From: Paragonimus skrjabini miyazakii
Lineage: Eukaryota > Platyhelminthes > Trematoda > Plagiorchiida > Troglotrematidae
Reading direction: 5' to 3'
Assembly (NCBI GenBank): GCA_014338405.1
Contig: JTDE01021368.1
Coordinates: 32,306 to 96,305, forward strand
Length of the DNA: 64,000 nucleotides
Shown: positions 1 through 12,137 of the stretch, piece after piece
How the letters are laid out: every line of letters begins with the position of its first letter
Numbering within the stretch: position 1 is the first letter of the stretch
Translations under genes and position numbers: made by a program
The notes under the pieces: generated by a model
Told to the model about the DNA's origin: nothing
Databases searched by the model: none
Seen by the model: only the letters and a program-made list of their open reading frames with translations

Positions 1-3000
1 GTTGACGACTGGAAAATGAAGATGTTGCTGAAAATGGAGTAATCTCAGAATTGATTGCGAGGTGTATGTAAAACATGGCTTGCATGGGACGACCATATAG
101 TTAAAATATGTGTTAAGAGTGATTGGAACGGGTTGCCTACGACTGTATGTCTGCGTGGAATGGGCAAAATTATTGTGGATATCTTGCTACATGACTTGGA
201 CTAGTGCCAAATCATAAGCAGGACTAAGTGGTTGAAAACGTTGACCAACAGGACGAGAGCCGAGGTTCGGATTTCGGTCTGGTTATCTCTTGGAAGGCAA
301 GGGATTCCTTGGCTCATATCGCTCTGAGCATCACGTTTGCCGCGTCTCACTTCAAGTCTTCTAGACTGGAATGGACGAAATCGCATTTTGGACTGTCACC
401 AGAGGTAAGGGGGTTTAGCCCAGGTGTATTGGGTGAATACACACAGTTCATCGTAGGCGCACAATCCGGCATAGATTGGACTGCAGAGTTCGAGAGATAA
501 AACGGTGCTGCTGCTACCATGATTTTTTCAGTGGACAAACCAGCTCAACATGGAACCGTAACTCTTGTACGTGTTGGGAATGTTTTGGGGAGTATGTATC
601 AACCTATGATCCTAAGTTTCTGGATAGGCTCCGGGGGATCGGAGGAAGGTAGTTTCTTCAGCGGAAGACTAGTGTGAAAGGGTATTGTAAAGTGCATGTA
701 TGAAATAGTTCAGCTTAATCCTTTCTAATATGTTCTGTTTATTCACTGTGAAAAAGAAATGACGTCTAGTTGATAGTAACGAAACACATTTTCTCGTGTG
801 ACCCATGCCAAACTGGCCTTGGATGAGATGATCCGATCGATGAGATATAGAGCGAAAAATGGGTGAGGTCTGCAGGTGTGAATGCTTGGTGAAAAAAACC
901 ATCATAGTTACTTTACTGCACGTCACATGAGCAGCTGATTGACAGGGTAAATACTCAAATGTTTTGCTGCATTGTAGTGTGCTTAACCTACTTGAGACAG
1001 GTGGGACAAAGATTTCGGCGTATAATTGTTGGCTGTCGGACTAATCAACACTTCACACGCTGTCTGAGTATGTTATGAAGATGACCATCCTTCCAGCAAA
1101 TTCCTCCATCGTTTACCTACCTTGGTCTACCGGAGAAATGCTGATCCTGGTCTTTGGTATTTCACCGAGCATGGCGAGCGAACAACCGAAGACCAGAAAC
1201 CTCAATCCGAGTTGCCAACTTCACCACTTTTTTCGAATATCAATCAATTGCGCTGTACCAACGCGGAGACTCGAGACAGTTGTTTGTCTTATGGAGCGAC
1301 TCTGTCATTGAAGAGCACCAGACTTGATGCACTTGTTTTAACAAAAGGTGCTGTGACTTTCTGACGCAAAAAGCCCCTGAGTTTTTACTCATCGTGCTTG
1401 AATAGACCAGATATGTCAATACTAAAACGGGGCTCCTGGTGTATTTAAGGCTAATCCCCCCAAATGATGAATTCAATCCCCTTTTGAGAGGGATAACGAT
1501 AATAACACACAAAAAGCTATAACCTTTGAGCCATCTTATTTGAAATGACTTCCGAACGACCTGGCCGAAATTATTGACGGTTAGCGTTCCCAAATCGGGA
1601 TTAGGCAGTATATGTCTTTGACCCAACTGATATAATCAAAGTGTAAGTGGAGCACCTCCAGTAATAGAGAAATATTGCAACAACTCGCATACAACTGCAG
1701 GTGTCCCCACAGCTGATGTTTGTACAAACCTTGCTGATTTGTCAGAATACTGTAATATGTAACGACTTGCACAACGAAGAAAACACACGAAGTGATAGCA
1801 GTTAGAATATGGACAAGTTTCTCATGAATTCTGTCTAGCTTAAAGCCAACGATGCCCCTTTATTTTGCCATTTTAACTATGTTGGTATAACACACGTCAA
1901 AACTCACCAGGTGAATTGAACATTGGGCAGAAATAGCTAATATAATATCGTTTTTTTGCTACGGAACTGTAATCTACAAGGTCAAGCACATTGCTACCCA
2001 GTGTTATTGATGGTTCGTTATGTAGACTACCATGTTCTGAATGGTGTTTAGTCCAGTTTCACAGAACATCCCGCAAAATTGTGAAAATATAGCAGTATGT
2101 GCAACATTCTTTACATGACGTCTGGAAAAACAGAAAACACCACTAAAATTTCCACGACTGTATAGATTGGCAATAATATCCTCCGAAATAAGCCATGTTG
2201 TTTTCAACCCTTTGTAAATGATTGCCAGGATCACAGTGAAAAACACCTTGACGTTTGTCAGTACTAGCATTCAAGCCCACCAAAGACAATCAGTTTTCCG
2301 TTTATTGTAAGAGGTAACAGGCTTGCGACCAAAATTTCTAATAATCAGGTAGTCTGTTGTAATTCTACAGCAATCTTGACATTATGCCGCGTTTGCTGAT
2401 ATGTGAGCTATTCAAACACAAACTGTAGTAACAGTTACGGAGATGGAACACAGAACCGTGTGAGCTGTAGTGCATCCCGATGTCGCTCAACCAACATGAT
2501 CCCGACAGAAAGCGACGTCCCTAAAATCTAGAACTTGATGGTTAGGGACTTCGGTTCGAAGGTCGCGGATACGACTCATAGCTTCGCCATCCACGTCCGA
2601 TGTGTTTTTTCGTTCCCAGTTAACTCTAACCAACTGTAACAACATCATAATGAACGTTACAAAACGTCATTTGCACTGGTGCACCTTGTACATCTTGTCT
2701 GTATGACCAACACACATTAGCATAAGAGAAACCAGCGAGCAGCCGACAGTGCATGCTGCTGATCAAAAGGGCACACAAAGTTCTTTCGAAAAAAAAACGC
2801 ACACAACATTCCATAAAATAGAGAATTTCGGTGCCGCTCCCCGTACACCACTGGAAAACTTTTTGACCAATCTCGTGTTTATTCATGAGAGTCTGCGTAG
2901 AACGGTATGTTGTGCTGGATCAACCGCTATTTGCACTTAACACGGATATATTAACAAAAGTGACTGCAGAACCATGTCTGCCGTGTGTGTTTGGCTGATT

Positions 3001-3835
3001 GATAACAGGAGACACAAACGTTACTTTCACCCACACATAATAAATATCCGATTCGATCAGCCACTTCATGTATAATGCATACGCTGACTTAAAGGCGGTG
3101 TACCTCGATCGACCTCCGTATTTTTTTTGTCAACGTGGTTCCACTTAAAGCTGTTCTGACGAAGTCAACCGCAGATGGACGAAATGTGGGCACGAGTTAC
3201 CGGAAACACAATGCCTAAGACATTCTGATTTGATCCACACTAAATTTGCTGTCGATAATCTCTCGATTTTCACGCCGAAATACGATTGGGCCTCCTGTTA
3301 GTCATTGCAAAACTCTGTAGTTAATTTTCACTCTTATTAAACGAGTGGAAAACAAGATCCCACACGTGAATCATTGGTGTCGTCTATCTGAGAATCCGAT
3401 AATTCCGATGAACGGTACAAGTGATGAACACAATCTGAGAAATTACGTGGAAAATCAGTATGTCTCAAGATCCCAAAGACAGCATGCAAAGCACGTGTTA
3501 AGTGATCATAATTCGCCAGAAGCACATAACCAGTTTTGTGGTTACCGCCAAACATCAGCTATGTGCACCCTGTGAACTTCGACCACTGAATCTATCATAT
3601 GAACGACAAATATAGAAGTTAAACATAAACATGCTTGTGAGTTGCATGAACCACATTGAATAGGTTGGATACAGACAAGTAAGTTCTAATCAGATTTTAC
3701 TAGTTAACTGCTTGACAAATACTATAACAGCTTTTTCTCTGGTAGTGCACTTTTCGAAACAAGAAGACAAAGCATAAGAAAGTATATGACAAGGTCTGAC
3801 GTCTACCAAACTGATGGTTGCAACCACGAATGAAT
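1..3835. other. Intergenic, no gene recognised
   Basis: Open frames here are all under 130 codons, overlap each other on both strands and show no known motif. A stretch at about 2530-2590 (GATGGTTAGGG...GGTTCGAAGG) recalls tRNA boxes but has no matching repeat in the window. Confidence 0.6.
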
Positions 3836-4020
3836 GATCGATTTCAACCTACGAAAAAGAGCAGTTCAACGGCTGAAGAAAGCAATTCACATATCTTCTT
3901 GTGACCCCGACAAACGCAAACTCATGGTCTACTGTATAAGCCATTGTGTAGTGACCGAGAAATCTGACACTAATTCACTGATCGTGAGTTTGATTCTTTG
4001 GCGTGAGCGGAGTATGTCTC
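3836..4020 (+). repeat. tRNA-Glu-like SINE family 2, copy a
   Basis: The plus strand has GATCGATTTCAACCTACG, GCAATTCACATATCTTCTTG, GTGACCCCGAC, CTCATGGTCTACTGTATAAG (A-box area) and GTGAGTTTGATTCTTTGGCG (B-box area). The same blocks occur in the same order on the minus strand at 35480-35705. Confidence 0.65.
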
Positions 4021-7000
4021 TCACTTGTTTGGTGACCGCTATGGCCAACTATTTGGCCGTACATTTCGTTTGTAATTTTCATTTTCGAACTATTGAAACT
4101 TATGGTTAATTCACCATTATGTGAGGGCTTTGAAGGGCAATCTATTGAATTGCCGCAGTTTTTTTTAAAATCGCCACCTTCTATTGTGCTAATCACCATC
4201 GTACTATGTAAAATATACCCGTCAATTCGTTAACTGTTTAGGTCAGCGGAGTGCTCAGAAAACGGGTTTTGTTCAGTTAATGAGCATTACTTAGTGAGCA
4301 CTCTCTGGCTGACAGATACAACGCTGACAGGACAAAGATTCACTTATAGTCACTAACATCACCTCATGACATCAAGAACGGTACGTGTAGCGTGAGAAGA
4401 TAAAAAACAACACATCTCTGTAATGATCTATTCGAATGAGGACGGATTCGATCGACGAAATCCCATGGGGATTGTGAATTCTACTTCTAACGCTTACTCG
4501 TTCAGTGTAGAGTCACCTTGAAGGCAAAGATGACAAGCTTGCTGTCCGAGTATTATATCTTTAGTTTTAGCTAGTTTCATTGGTTGTTAATTGCCTCATC
4601 GTGTTGTGGATCATTGGGTTTCTGTGAATTTCTTTAGTATAATTAATGCACCTCTGTCACTAGCTGTCGACAATGAGTGCCGTAAAAAGCAGTAAAACTC
4701 TTCAACATGATTGTGAAGTATTGCGAAATCGAGTGGTCAAAACGTGTAACCGAGCTACGGTTAGTTATTGCATCCGGAAAATTACTTGTCCGGACTACCG
4801 GTCTGGATTCACAAAGCGGGAGCCTGAATTCTATGGTAACACAAGGTGGTGACTCAATTCAAATTTATGGAGATGTCCTAGTTGGGAAATTCCACATTCA
4901 GTCCCACACAGTCTGGAACAGTGGATAAGTACCCTCTTCCTGAAGGGAAGCGATAGTTACTCACTTACCAGTGGTTAGAGTCACTAGTGCCTGAACTGTT
5001 AGTGTAGATTTTGCTCCGTGAATGACCTGAGAAGCGTACCAAGCAGTGTAACGAGAAGCAAGGTGAATTTCACCTAACATGCGAGTAAGTTGATGAAATC
5101 TTCATCCTCTGTCAGTTGCTCTGAAATCCTCATGTCTGCTAACGGTCAACAACTGACACGTTCCTAGACATCACGACAACCGTCGATTCCAGTCACATAG
5201 ATGTTTTCTAGAATCAGCTGATGAGAAGTCGGGTAACGGATACGTGTGTGTGAGAAGTTAGTGAATTTAGGTACCATGACATCGTCACAATTTCCTGTCT
5301 TTAGTAGAGCATGGCAATGCTAGTTCGCCTCTTCTTTTCTCTCGAACTTTGCAATCAACAATATTACGCATGTAGTTTCGAATGATTTCATCAATAATGG
5401 CGTGAAGCCTCCTCTGGGAAACAGATTTATAGACTTGGGCGACGTCGATTATATCACCCCGCTTGGTGATAATGCACAGACGGCCCAAGGTTCACTAGAC
5501 CTCTTGACGATTGAGACGACACGATATTGCATGGGTTGTAGAGTGTGAATGCAAAGTGCTTTTATCAAACTGACAAGAGGCTATACTTGCACTCACCCTG
5601 AATTCAACCGAAAGTTTTGTTGCCCTTGAGAGTTGTATCACAGCTGGGGGTGGTGATGGAGAAAAGTACTCTGTACGTATCGCTAAAATCGGATTGCAGA
5701 TTGTCAGTCTGACATCTTCGGTGACGGTATGGAGTCCGGTTCTCGTCAAAGAACAAAGGGTGCAACGCGACTGTGAGCGCGGTACTTACTGTGCGGTTAC
5801 AGACCTGGTCACTTCGCACAGACGAGGTTCTTAGGTTATCTGTTTTGTTGATTGTTTTCTGTATAGCATTACCCGTACATGATGGAAACACTAGTTGAAC
5901 GACAGTGAAGTACAGCAATATGTATTGGGAACAGAAAGCCTCTCTTCAGGCGAAGTAGTTTCGCTGTTTCAACTACAGTGGTTTAGATCCGTCTTACGTG
6001 GTTGTTCAGCGCCTACCATATCACGCGTTGTTTACGCCCTCTAGGTGTGGCTGGGAAAATAGCATGATCGACAACCCAGGAATTGGTGTAGATGTATGAA
6101 GAAATTGACAAGTTTGGCCTCAGTTTGCAATACGTAGCCTCCCGTTGCTGAGTGTCACTGTCCAGAGACGTGAAAAGGTGTAACTGGAAACTGTAATCAG
6201 CAGTGGGAGTGTTGTGATGTTTCTTACCGTAGCCAACGTAACCCGACATTGCCCGAATTTCATTCCAAGTAAAACAAAGAAAATATTAGTAGTATTATTA
6301 TCAGCTGCGTTTGTTTCATGGTGCTGAAATGACACTCAGTCTGTTCAAACTTGTGTAATGATACAAATAAAACGTCATTTTTGCCAAGAATTACAAAATA
6401 TTCCTGACATGATATAAGTGTCTGGTTCATCCAGAAACAGACAAGCTGCGAACGGTTGAATACTGAACTAGCCAAGCAGCCCGTGAATACAAGCATTAAC
6501 TGCTATAATCGCCACTTGATGTTAGCTCATTATATTCGCATGATCGAGGAGAGAAATCTGAGCCCAGTTTATAGTTGGCCTTGCAAATTGCCAAGCAGAT
6601 ACGAGACCGTGTTCAGTCAGAAAGCGTTTTAACTTGTTTTTGGCATTGGGTGATTGTAGTATGCTCATAAGCTAGCGCTTCACATCCAACAATAGTGAGT
6701 AACCTTTAAGGATGAGTGAGAATGTTAATCAGCATTCTTGAGTTCATTCCTACTCGCGTCTATGTTACCAGCGATGAGAACTTGTAAACCCCAGTAGTCG
6801 TCAGAGGAAACTCCGAAGATTATTAGAAGGCGAATCAACCTGCCGAAGAGGTCTGATGAAATAATTTTGGCCACATAAAAGACCGCAGAAAACATTCGAT
6901 ATTAGGCGGAGCAGTGAAGCTTAAAATTGGACTTGACACAGTTAAGAGCCACATAAACAATGTTACGTCCCCGGTCCGGAAATGTGTTCTCCATGAGACA

Positions 7001-7144
7001 GGGTGGGTATGAAATTCTCGAGAACACTGCTGTTGTGTGACAGACAATTACTGTAAAATACCGGTTGTCATTAGACCAGTTTGAACAGTACGAACGTAGT
7101 GCTATGGTGTTGATAACCGACTCATGTATTTACTGTTACAAATG
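4021..7144. other. Intergenic, no gene recognised
   Basis: Only short open frames (up to 104 codons at 5604-5918, minus) without family motifs. A 67-codon minus frame at 5285-5488 looks helical but matches nothing I know. Confidence 0.6.
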
Positions 7145-7334
7145 ACCGGATGTTAACAAGATCTTTCAAGTTCAAAACTTTCGCATTCAGAGAGACTTTC
7201 CAGACAGTCTCCTTCGAGTAAAGGCACTTGACTCGAGTTTCGCTTTTGTAAAAGCTCGTCAGTAGTGCATACAGTTGATACGGCCGAGACAGAAATCTAG
7301 CCACGCTTTCATGAGACAACCGTGTTGATAACTG
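7145..7334 (-). repeat. tRNA-like SINE family 1, copy a
   Basis: The minus strand has TTTTGCAGTTATCAACACGG (decayed A box), a CATGAAAGCGTGGC.AGATTTCT block, and AAGCGAAACTCGAGT (B-box area), then the family tail ending GGAAAGTCTCTCTGAATGCG. It is close to copies at 7755-7942 and 10085-10264. Confidence 0.65.
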
Positions 7335-7430
7335 CAAAACTCGAGTCTATTGCTTTTTCTAAAAGGGGGCTGACTGGAAAGTCTATCTGAATGCAAAGGC
7401 TGAGTTCAACTTAAAATTAATCAAGTCACC
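7330..7430 (+). repeat. SINE family 1, half copy, plus strand
   Basis: From AACTCGAGTCTATTGCTTTTTC through GGGGGCTGACTGGAAAGTC to GCAAAGGCTGAGTTCAAC: the 3' half of the family in reverse orientation to the copy it abuts. Confidence 0.55.
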
Positions 7431-7754
7431 AACTACTCATCAGTCAATAGGGTTGACACAAACAGTGCGTTCATTAACCAATTACAAATAACAAAGCAGG
7501 TAATGACAACTGTAGGCTTCATGTGTAAAGTCCTATCGAGGAAAGGTCGGAACGTTGAGGTATTCCTATCAACTTGTCAAGATTTGGGTGTCAACCTGAG
7601 TGGCACCGTAACCAAAAGTAACTGTACGTAAGCCTTCGCGAGCCAATTTTGCAGAAGTCACCAACGATAGTGAACAAAACATAGCAAGAGAAAGTCATAT
7701 AAGGAAAACTATTTATCAAACTCTGTCAAATCTAACAATCCCCGATATAGATTA

Positions 7755-7942
7755 AACATCACCCATAATTGATGGCAGCTATCGCATTCCAATAAACGTT
7801 CCAGTCGGTCCATTTCGAAAAGAAGCACTACACTCGAGTTTCGCTCTGGTAAGAACACGACAGTAGTGCATATAGTCGACACGAGCGAGACTAGAAATCT
7901 GGCCACGCTTTTCATGAGGCAACCGTGTTTACCACTGCGCCA
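7755..7942 (-). repeat. tRNA-like SINE family 1, copy b (best A box)
   Basis: The minus strand starts TGGCGCAGTGGTAAACACGG (7923-7942), a near-perfect RNA polymerase III A box (TRGCNNAGTGG). It then has CATGAAAAGCGTGGCCAGATTTCT and GAGCGAAACTCGAG as a weak B box, and the tail GTAGTGCTTCTTTTCGAAA...GACTGGAACG. Confidence 0.7.
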
Positions 7943-7984
7943 TTTATCTCACATTAGGCACGATCGAGCGTTCACATATCATAA

Positions 7985-8095
7985 TTCGAGTTCTGATGAG
8001 AGCGACTCTCCAGCCTAGTGCTTCTTTTCGAAAGAGGCCGGTTGGAAAGTCTATGGGAACGCGAAAGCTGCGATCAAATGAGTGACGTTCAACTA
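7985..8095 (+). repeat. SINE family 1, half copy, plus strand
   Basis: CTAGTGCTTCTTTTCGAAAG, GCCGGTTGGAAAGTCTATGG and GCGAAAGCTGCG repeat the 3' half of copy b in inverted orientation; about 110 nt separate it from the start of an RTE-like copy. Confidence 0.6.
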
Positions 8096-8194
8096 AAAAT
8101 TCTTGATATACCAGAATTAACAGTAACTCCGGAATATTTGAAACACTGCACTCTTTTAAGCCACTGCTGACAAACAGTAAACGAAAACATTCAA

Positions 8195-9192
8195 CGTGAT
8201 TTCGAACCTTCTTTACGACAGAACGTCATTTCAGTACACCCCAAATAAAAGTTTAAGCTTGTTGACATGGACGTTGCTGACCGGTTTGTGTACGTGGGAA
8301 TTTGCATCAACGGCGATGGGAGCGCGGGGCATAAAATAGAAGCGCGTATCTCTAAGGCCAGGGCGGTGTTCGCTAATCTGGGATATCTCTGGCGATAGAC
8401 AGATATCTCTCTGAGGCTTAATGGTCGCGTGCATAAAGGGACAGTGAGGACCATGTTACCTTACGACAGCGATACTTGGCAGCTCAGAATAGAAGATGTG
8501 AACCGTCTTCAGGTATTTGACCACCGATGTCTGAGTTCGCTCGCTTGCGTTGGGGTGGCACCAACGACTAAGCAACGAGGAGGTTAGGAAGCAGGTGCTT
8601 GGCACTGATCATCAAACGAGTTCTTTTGTTCAGTCGCTACATTTTCACAGACTTAGATAGTGAGATCATGTAGTGAGGATGCCAGCTGGTCGTCTGCCAC
8701 ACCGAGCAATATGCCGACGCTGCGGCCGACTGGCGTAAGGTAGACAAATGGTGACCTGGTATAGGAAAAATGAAATCATGCACAAGGGGGTTGGCCGCTG
8801 TGGGTCGGGTTCGTCTCCCGGGTTAGGGATCTCACAACTCACAGAGTCGGGGGCTGGAGACGTCAGGTGAGATGACGGCTAATCGAGCTTAATAGCGTGA
8901 ATGTTGTTGTTTGGCCAAGCTGTCTGTGAAGTGAGTGCATTTAATAGCGTGGAACAGTGAGAGTCGCAAGGAAGTTGCCTTGCTTTCACTTACAATATGT
9001 TCATTTGTTTGTGAAGTGTAGGCATTTTGATGTCGAATGTTTGAATATAGACGTAGCTATTTTTAGTAGTTAGGTCCTTTCTCGTCCCCTTCTCTTTTCC
9101 TGTACAGGGCCTGTCTTTTTTCCTCGTGGTTGCGTGGCACTTAAGCATCGATGTGAACCACTGATGTATTGCTGTCTATGGTGATGGTGTTG
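8195..9192 (+). mobile_element. RTE-like element, 5'-truncated copy with 3' end
   Basis: The plus strand gives DRFVYVGICINGDGSAGHKI, EARISKARAVFANLGYLW, a TAG, then SLRLNGRVHKGTVRTMLPYD, LQVFDHRCLSSLACVG and, after frame breaks, RMPAGRLPHRAICRRCGRLA. The 3' UTR from about 8880 shares long blocks with 56055-56500 (for example the TTTGAATATAGACGTAGCTA region near 9050). The end is a TGATG-rich tail near 9190. It lies downstream of CKAP5 in opposite orientation and is not functional. Confidence 0.82.
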
Positions 9193-10084
9193 ACACAACT
9201 GAAATATAAGTATCTAAGATTATTTGTGTCGCAGTGATTGTTACAAACACACATACTACATCAGGTGTACATTTACTTGAAAAAACAGGAGGCTCAATCG
9301 AAAGGTTGCCTACATCCAATGAAGGTAACAGGAAAAGTAAAACAGTTTCCTGTGATACACTATCAATAAGATGAATGAACGACGTTTTTATCAGACGGAG
9401 GAAAATCCGCCCTACTATGTTCCGAATAACATAAAAGACACTTCGATCTGCAGTGTTAGGGATGACAGAACAAAACCAATCATAACGATGTTGGGAAAAG
9501 GCACTTTTTCCCAAAAATTCGCATTATTTGCAAGGGAAATGGATTTCCTCATTTCTTGAGAACTAGAAAGCTCGCCAGAATTCTGGAACGTCCAGGAACT
9601 TACGCTCGTCTCTGATTGGTCCTTACTTGTTAGGAGGTTCTAAGTTACAAGAGTTGCGTTCCGATATTTGAGCTTTGGTTTTCGTACCGCTTTGCGATAT
9701 CGTTGCGTTCGTTCGTGATAAAGATGCTTCTCCTGGTCTTGCGTTTGCTCTTGCCTTTCTCTATCAGGTGGGGTCGTAACAAACGATTAAATCAGAATGC
9801 AGCCGACACATGGAAACATTAAGGGAGAATCATGAGGACAAATTGAAAGAATCACTACGGAACGGAGGGGTAACCTTTTGATAGTGTCGGAAGTAACAAT
9901 AATTGGCTAAACTAAGTTTGTTTGGCAACAATACCATTTAACATCGGAGTTTTCGGTTAGTGCGGAAATTCGTGTAAAAATGTAGTGTAACCGTTATGTA
10001 TTGATATATTTTGATTTTCGTAATTTAATTAAACTCGTTGACACAAGTTCAGCGAATCCGTTTTCAAAGTTGAATACCATCCGC
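9193..10084. other. Intergenic, no gene recognised
   Basis: A 112-codon minus frame at 9176-9514 overlaps the RTE tail and has no recognisable protein. Confidence 0.6.
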
Positions 10085-10264
10085 ATTCGAACACAGCCTT
10101 TGCATTCCAGGTAAGCCTTCCGGCTGGCCTACTTCGCAAGGAAGCACTAATCTGGAATTTCGCTCATATTAGAGACCATAAGTAGTGCATATCCTTCTGT
10201 GAGCCGGAATTTTTTGCACCCCAAACCTCGTGTTTGTGAGACTAACGTGTTAACCACAACGCCA
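10085..10264 (-). repeat. tRNA-like SINE family 1, copy c
   Basis: The minus strand begins TGGCGTTGTGGTTAACACG (A box, 10246-10264) and contains GAGCGAAATTCCAG (B-box area), GTGCTTCCTTGCGAAGTAGG and CCGGAAGG...CCTGGAATGCAAAGGCTG. Confidence 0.65.
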
Positions 10265-10653
10265 GTAACCTCACAACAGACATGACCTAATATTCGTAAC
10301 CAGACGCTCAATCACAACCTTGCGCGAATAGCTTTCAGAAGATCAGATCATTTTGAAAGGGACAAAAGCAGAGGTATTGTCTATCCAAATCGACAACCCC
10401 CTGACCAGCAACTTCTCAGTTAGCTTTAAGCCACGGATTTCATTGAACCAACTGAACAATGTATAAACTAATGATTGGACTTCAGGGACTTGGGTTATTT
10501 GAACACTACCTACATTTGAAAAAACACAAGGTTATCATCTCTCTCTATCAGTATAAATTTCCAGAGAAAATCTTGTAATTATATATTGTTCAACTGATGT
10601 TCCATACTTTAGCAAACAAAACTAGTTATACATGTCAGTAAAATATAGTAACT

Positions 10654-10659
10654 TTTATT
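10654..10659 (-). promoter_or_regulatory. AATAAA polyadenylation signal
   Basis: AATAAA on the minus strand, overlapping the TAA stop of the frame at 10654-10930. It is the first canonical signal downstream of the CKAP5 stop codon, so it may serve that gene, the small frame, or both. Confidence 0.5.
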
Positions 10660-10930
10660 TCAGCATCAAACATATTTGGTGTATTTTTCTGCGTTCGCGA
10701 TAACTTTTGGCAGTCCACTGAACATAGATCCTACGATTTTCTCGCGCGACTTCCATCATGTTCCCTGAATATTGTATGTTATACTTCATCAACAAGTGCA
10801 CAAGTTCCCTGTCCTTCATTAACGTTTTAACATCTGCATTATTTATAGCAACGTCGCTTCTCACATCAATTCCATTTCGACGAGGAATACAAACTTCGAA
10901 ATAATAAACTGATATTGGAATAACTTTTTA
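10654..10930 (-). CDS. Unassigned 3' coding-like frame ending in a stop-overlapping poly(A) signal
   Basis: The open frame runs from a stop near 10930 to TAA at 10655-10657. It encodes at least 85 residues of charged, helix-like sequence (CIPRRNGIDVRSDVAINN, then VKTLMKDRELVHLLMKYN and YVQWTAKSYRERRKIHQ). The stop sits inside AATAAA (10654-10659), as in very short 3' UTRs. No ATG starts the frame; an acceptor (attccaatatcag near 10908-10910) could begin it. A possible upstream piece (about 11010-11111) has the residues GVCILYRESLCRLYQRA before a gtaa donor; the LYR triplet suggests, weakly, an LYR-motif mitochondrial protein. I do not recognise the protein. The alternative is that this is CKAP5 3' UTR, since both lie on the same strand and this is the first AATAAA after the CKAP5 stop. 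Confidence 0.4.
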
Positions 10931-11987
10931 TAGTCCAATGTCTAACACCTTCTAATCTCTGGTCACACGTTACCCAGTCTTTCGTAATGCTTTTTTAAAC
11001 TTACATCTTTACATGCTCGTTGGTACAAGCGACATAAACTTTCCCGATACAATATACATACTCCACGAATGCCACTATCAAATGAAGGACATTTGTATTC
11101 GCTCACTCAATAGTTTTCCCTATTTATATGTTCCACTGTATCTCACTAGTGATTCCCAGTTTAAATTCATGAACATTCTGTGCATCCTTGACAAGAACAG
11201 TCATTCAGAAGTTCACAAAAAAATCTCGTTCTGAGAATATATTTGACAGCTCACTCCGTGAGTGTCTTGTACCACGTGATCACGTTAGCTAATATGATAA
11301 TTTGAAATTATTTCATAATGACTCACTATCAAGTTGTAATTCACATCATTCGAAAGAACACCAGAACGTTTAGTGTAGATTCAAAAATTTTAGTGATAAG
11401 AAATAACAGACAGACAAATCTACAACACTTTCGTTTATCGGACAAACAAACGGTGCTACATCAACGGCACACGTGGTGTCTGTATTTAAGCTACCATTAA
11501 GAGTTGTATATTTGATTAGGTTACAGTTCAGTGTTCCCTTCGGTAACTGACACAAGCATCTCACGGGTTCATAGTCTTAGTGTGGGAAAAACGGTAAGCG
11601 CTGTTCAAAACTAATCTGTGTTTGTGATTAACCAGCAGGTATGCATGCAAGCATCCCTATGCAACAAATCGTCTGTGTCAGCTACCCTATGTAAGACAGC
11701 AAGTAAGCAAAGAGAGAAGCGTGAAGAGACAAAAGCAGCTTGAACGAGTGTACACACATACATACATGGTTGCAAAATAGTTAATATACAAATGAGTAAG
11801 AGAAACAAGTGTAAAACGAAACAAGTTCTGTCGGCCTGGAAGCGTAAAAGTCATGAAGGTGGTCGAACAGAGCAGAATGGATGGCTGGGTGAAACGACGA
11901 AATACACTGTCCAGGAAGGGAGAGGAATCTGAGTGGGAAGTCAACGGCGGTGTCAGGGATCGAGGGAAGGCGAAAATGATCAATCTC

Positions 11988-12137
11988 TTAGACTGGTTGG
12001 CCACTTTTGATACGATCCAAACGACGCTTGATATCTAACAATTCCTGAGCAGAGAGCGTTGGACGCGAATCGGACTGTGTGGTCTCGCTTTGATCTGTCT
12101 GGTCGGTGGAACCAGGCTCACCGGGGTTCACAATGTT
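11988..12137 (-). CDS. CKAP5: CKAP5 exon 17: last exon with stop codon
   Basis: 150 nt, 50 codons including TAA at 11988-11990, after acceptor tttttccaaacag. The frame gives a Ser/Thr/Gln-rich run (TDQTDQSETTQSDSRPTLSA) and ends AQELLDIKRRLDRIKSGQPV, matching the human end IDDLKKRLERIKSSRK. It is 8.1 kb from exon 16, and the gap between them holds a full LTR retrotransposon. No AATAAA is seen until 10654-10659, about 1.3 kb further on. Confidence 0.9.
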   Translation of the reverse strand, partial: NIVNPGEPGSTDQTDQSETTQSDSRPTLSAQELLDIKRRLDRIKSGQPV

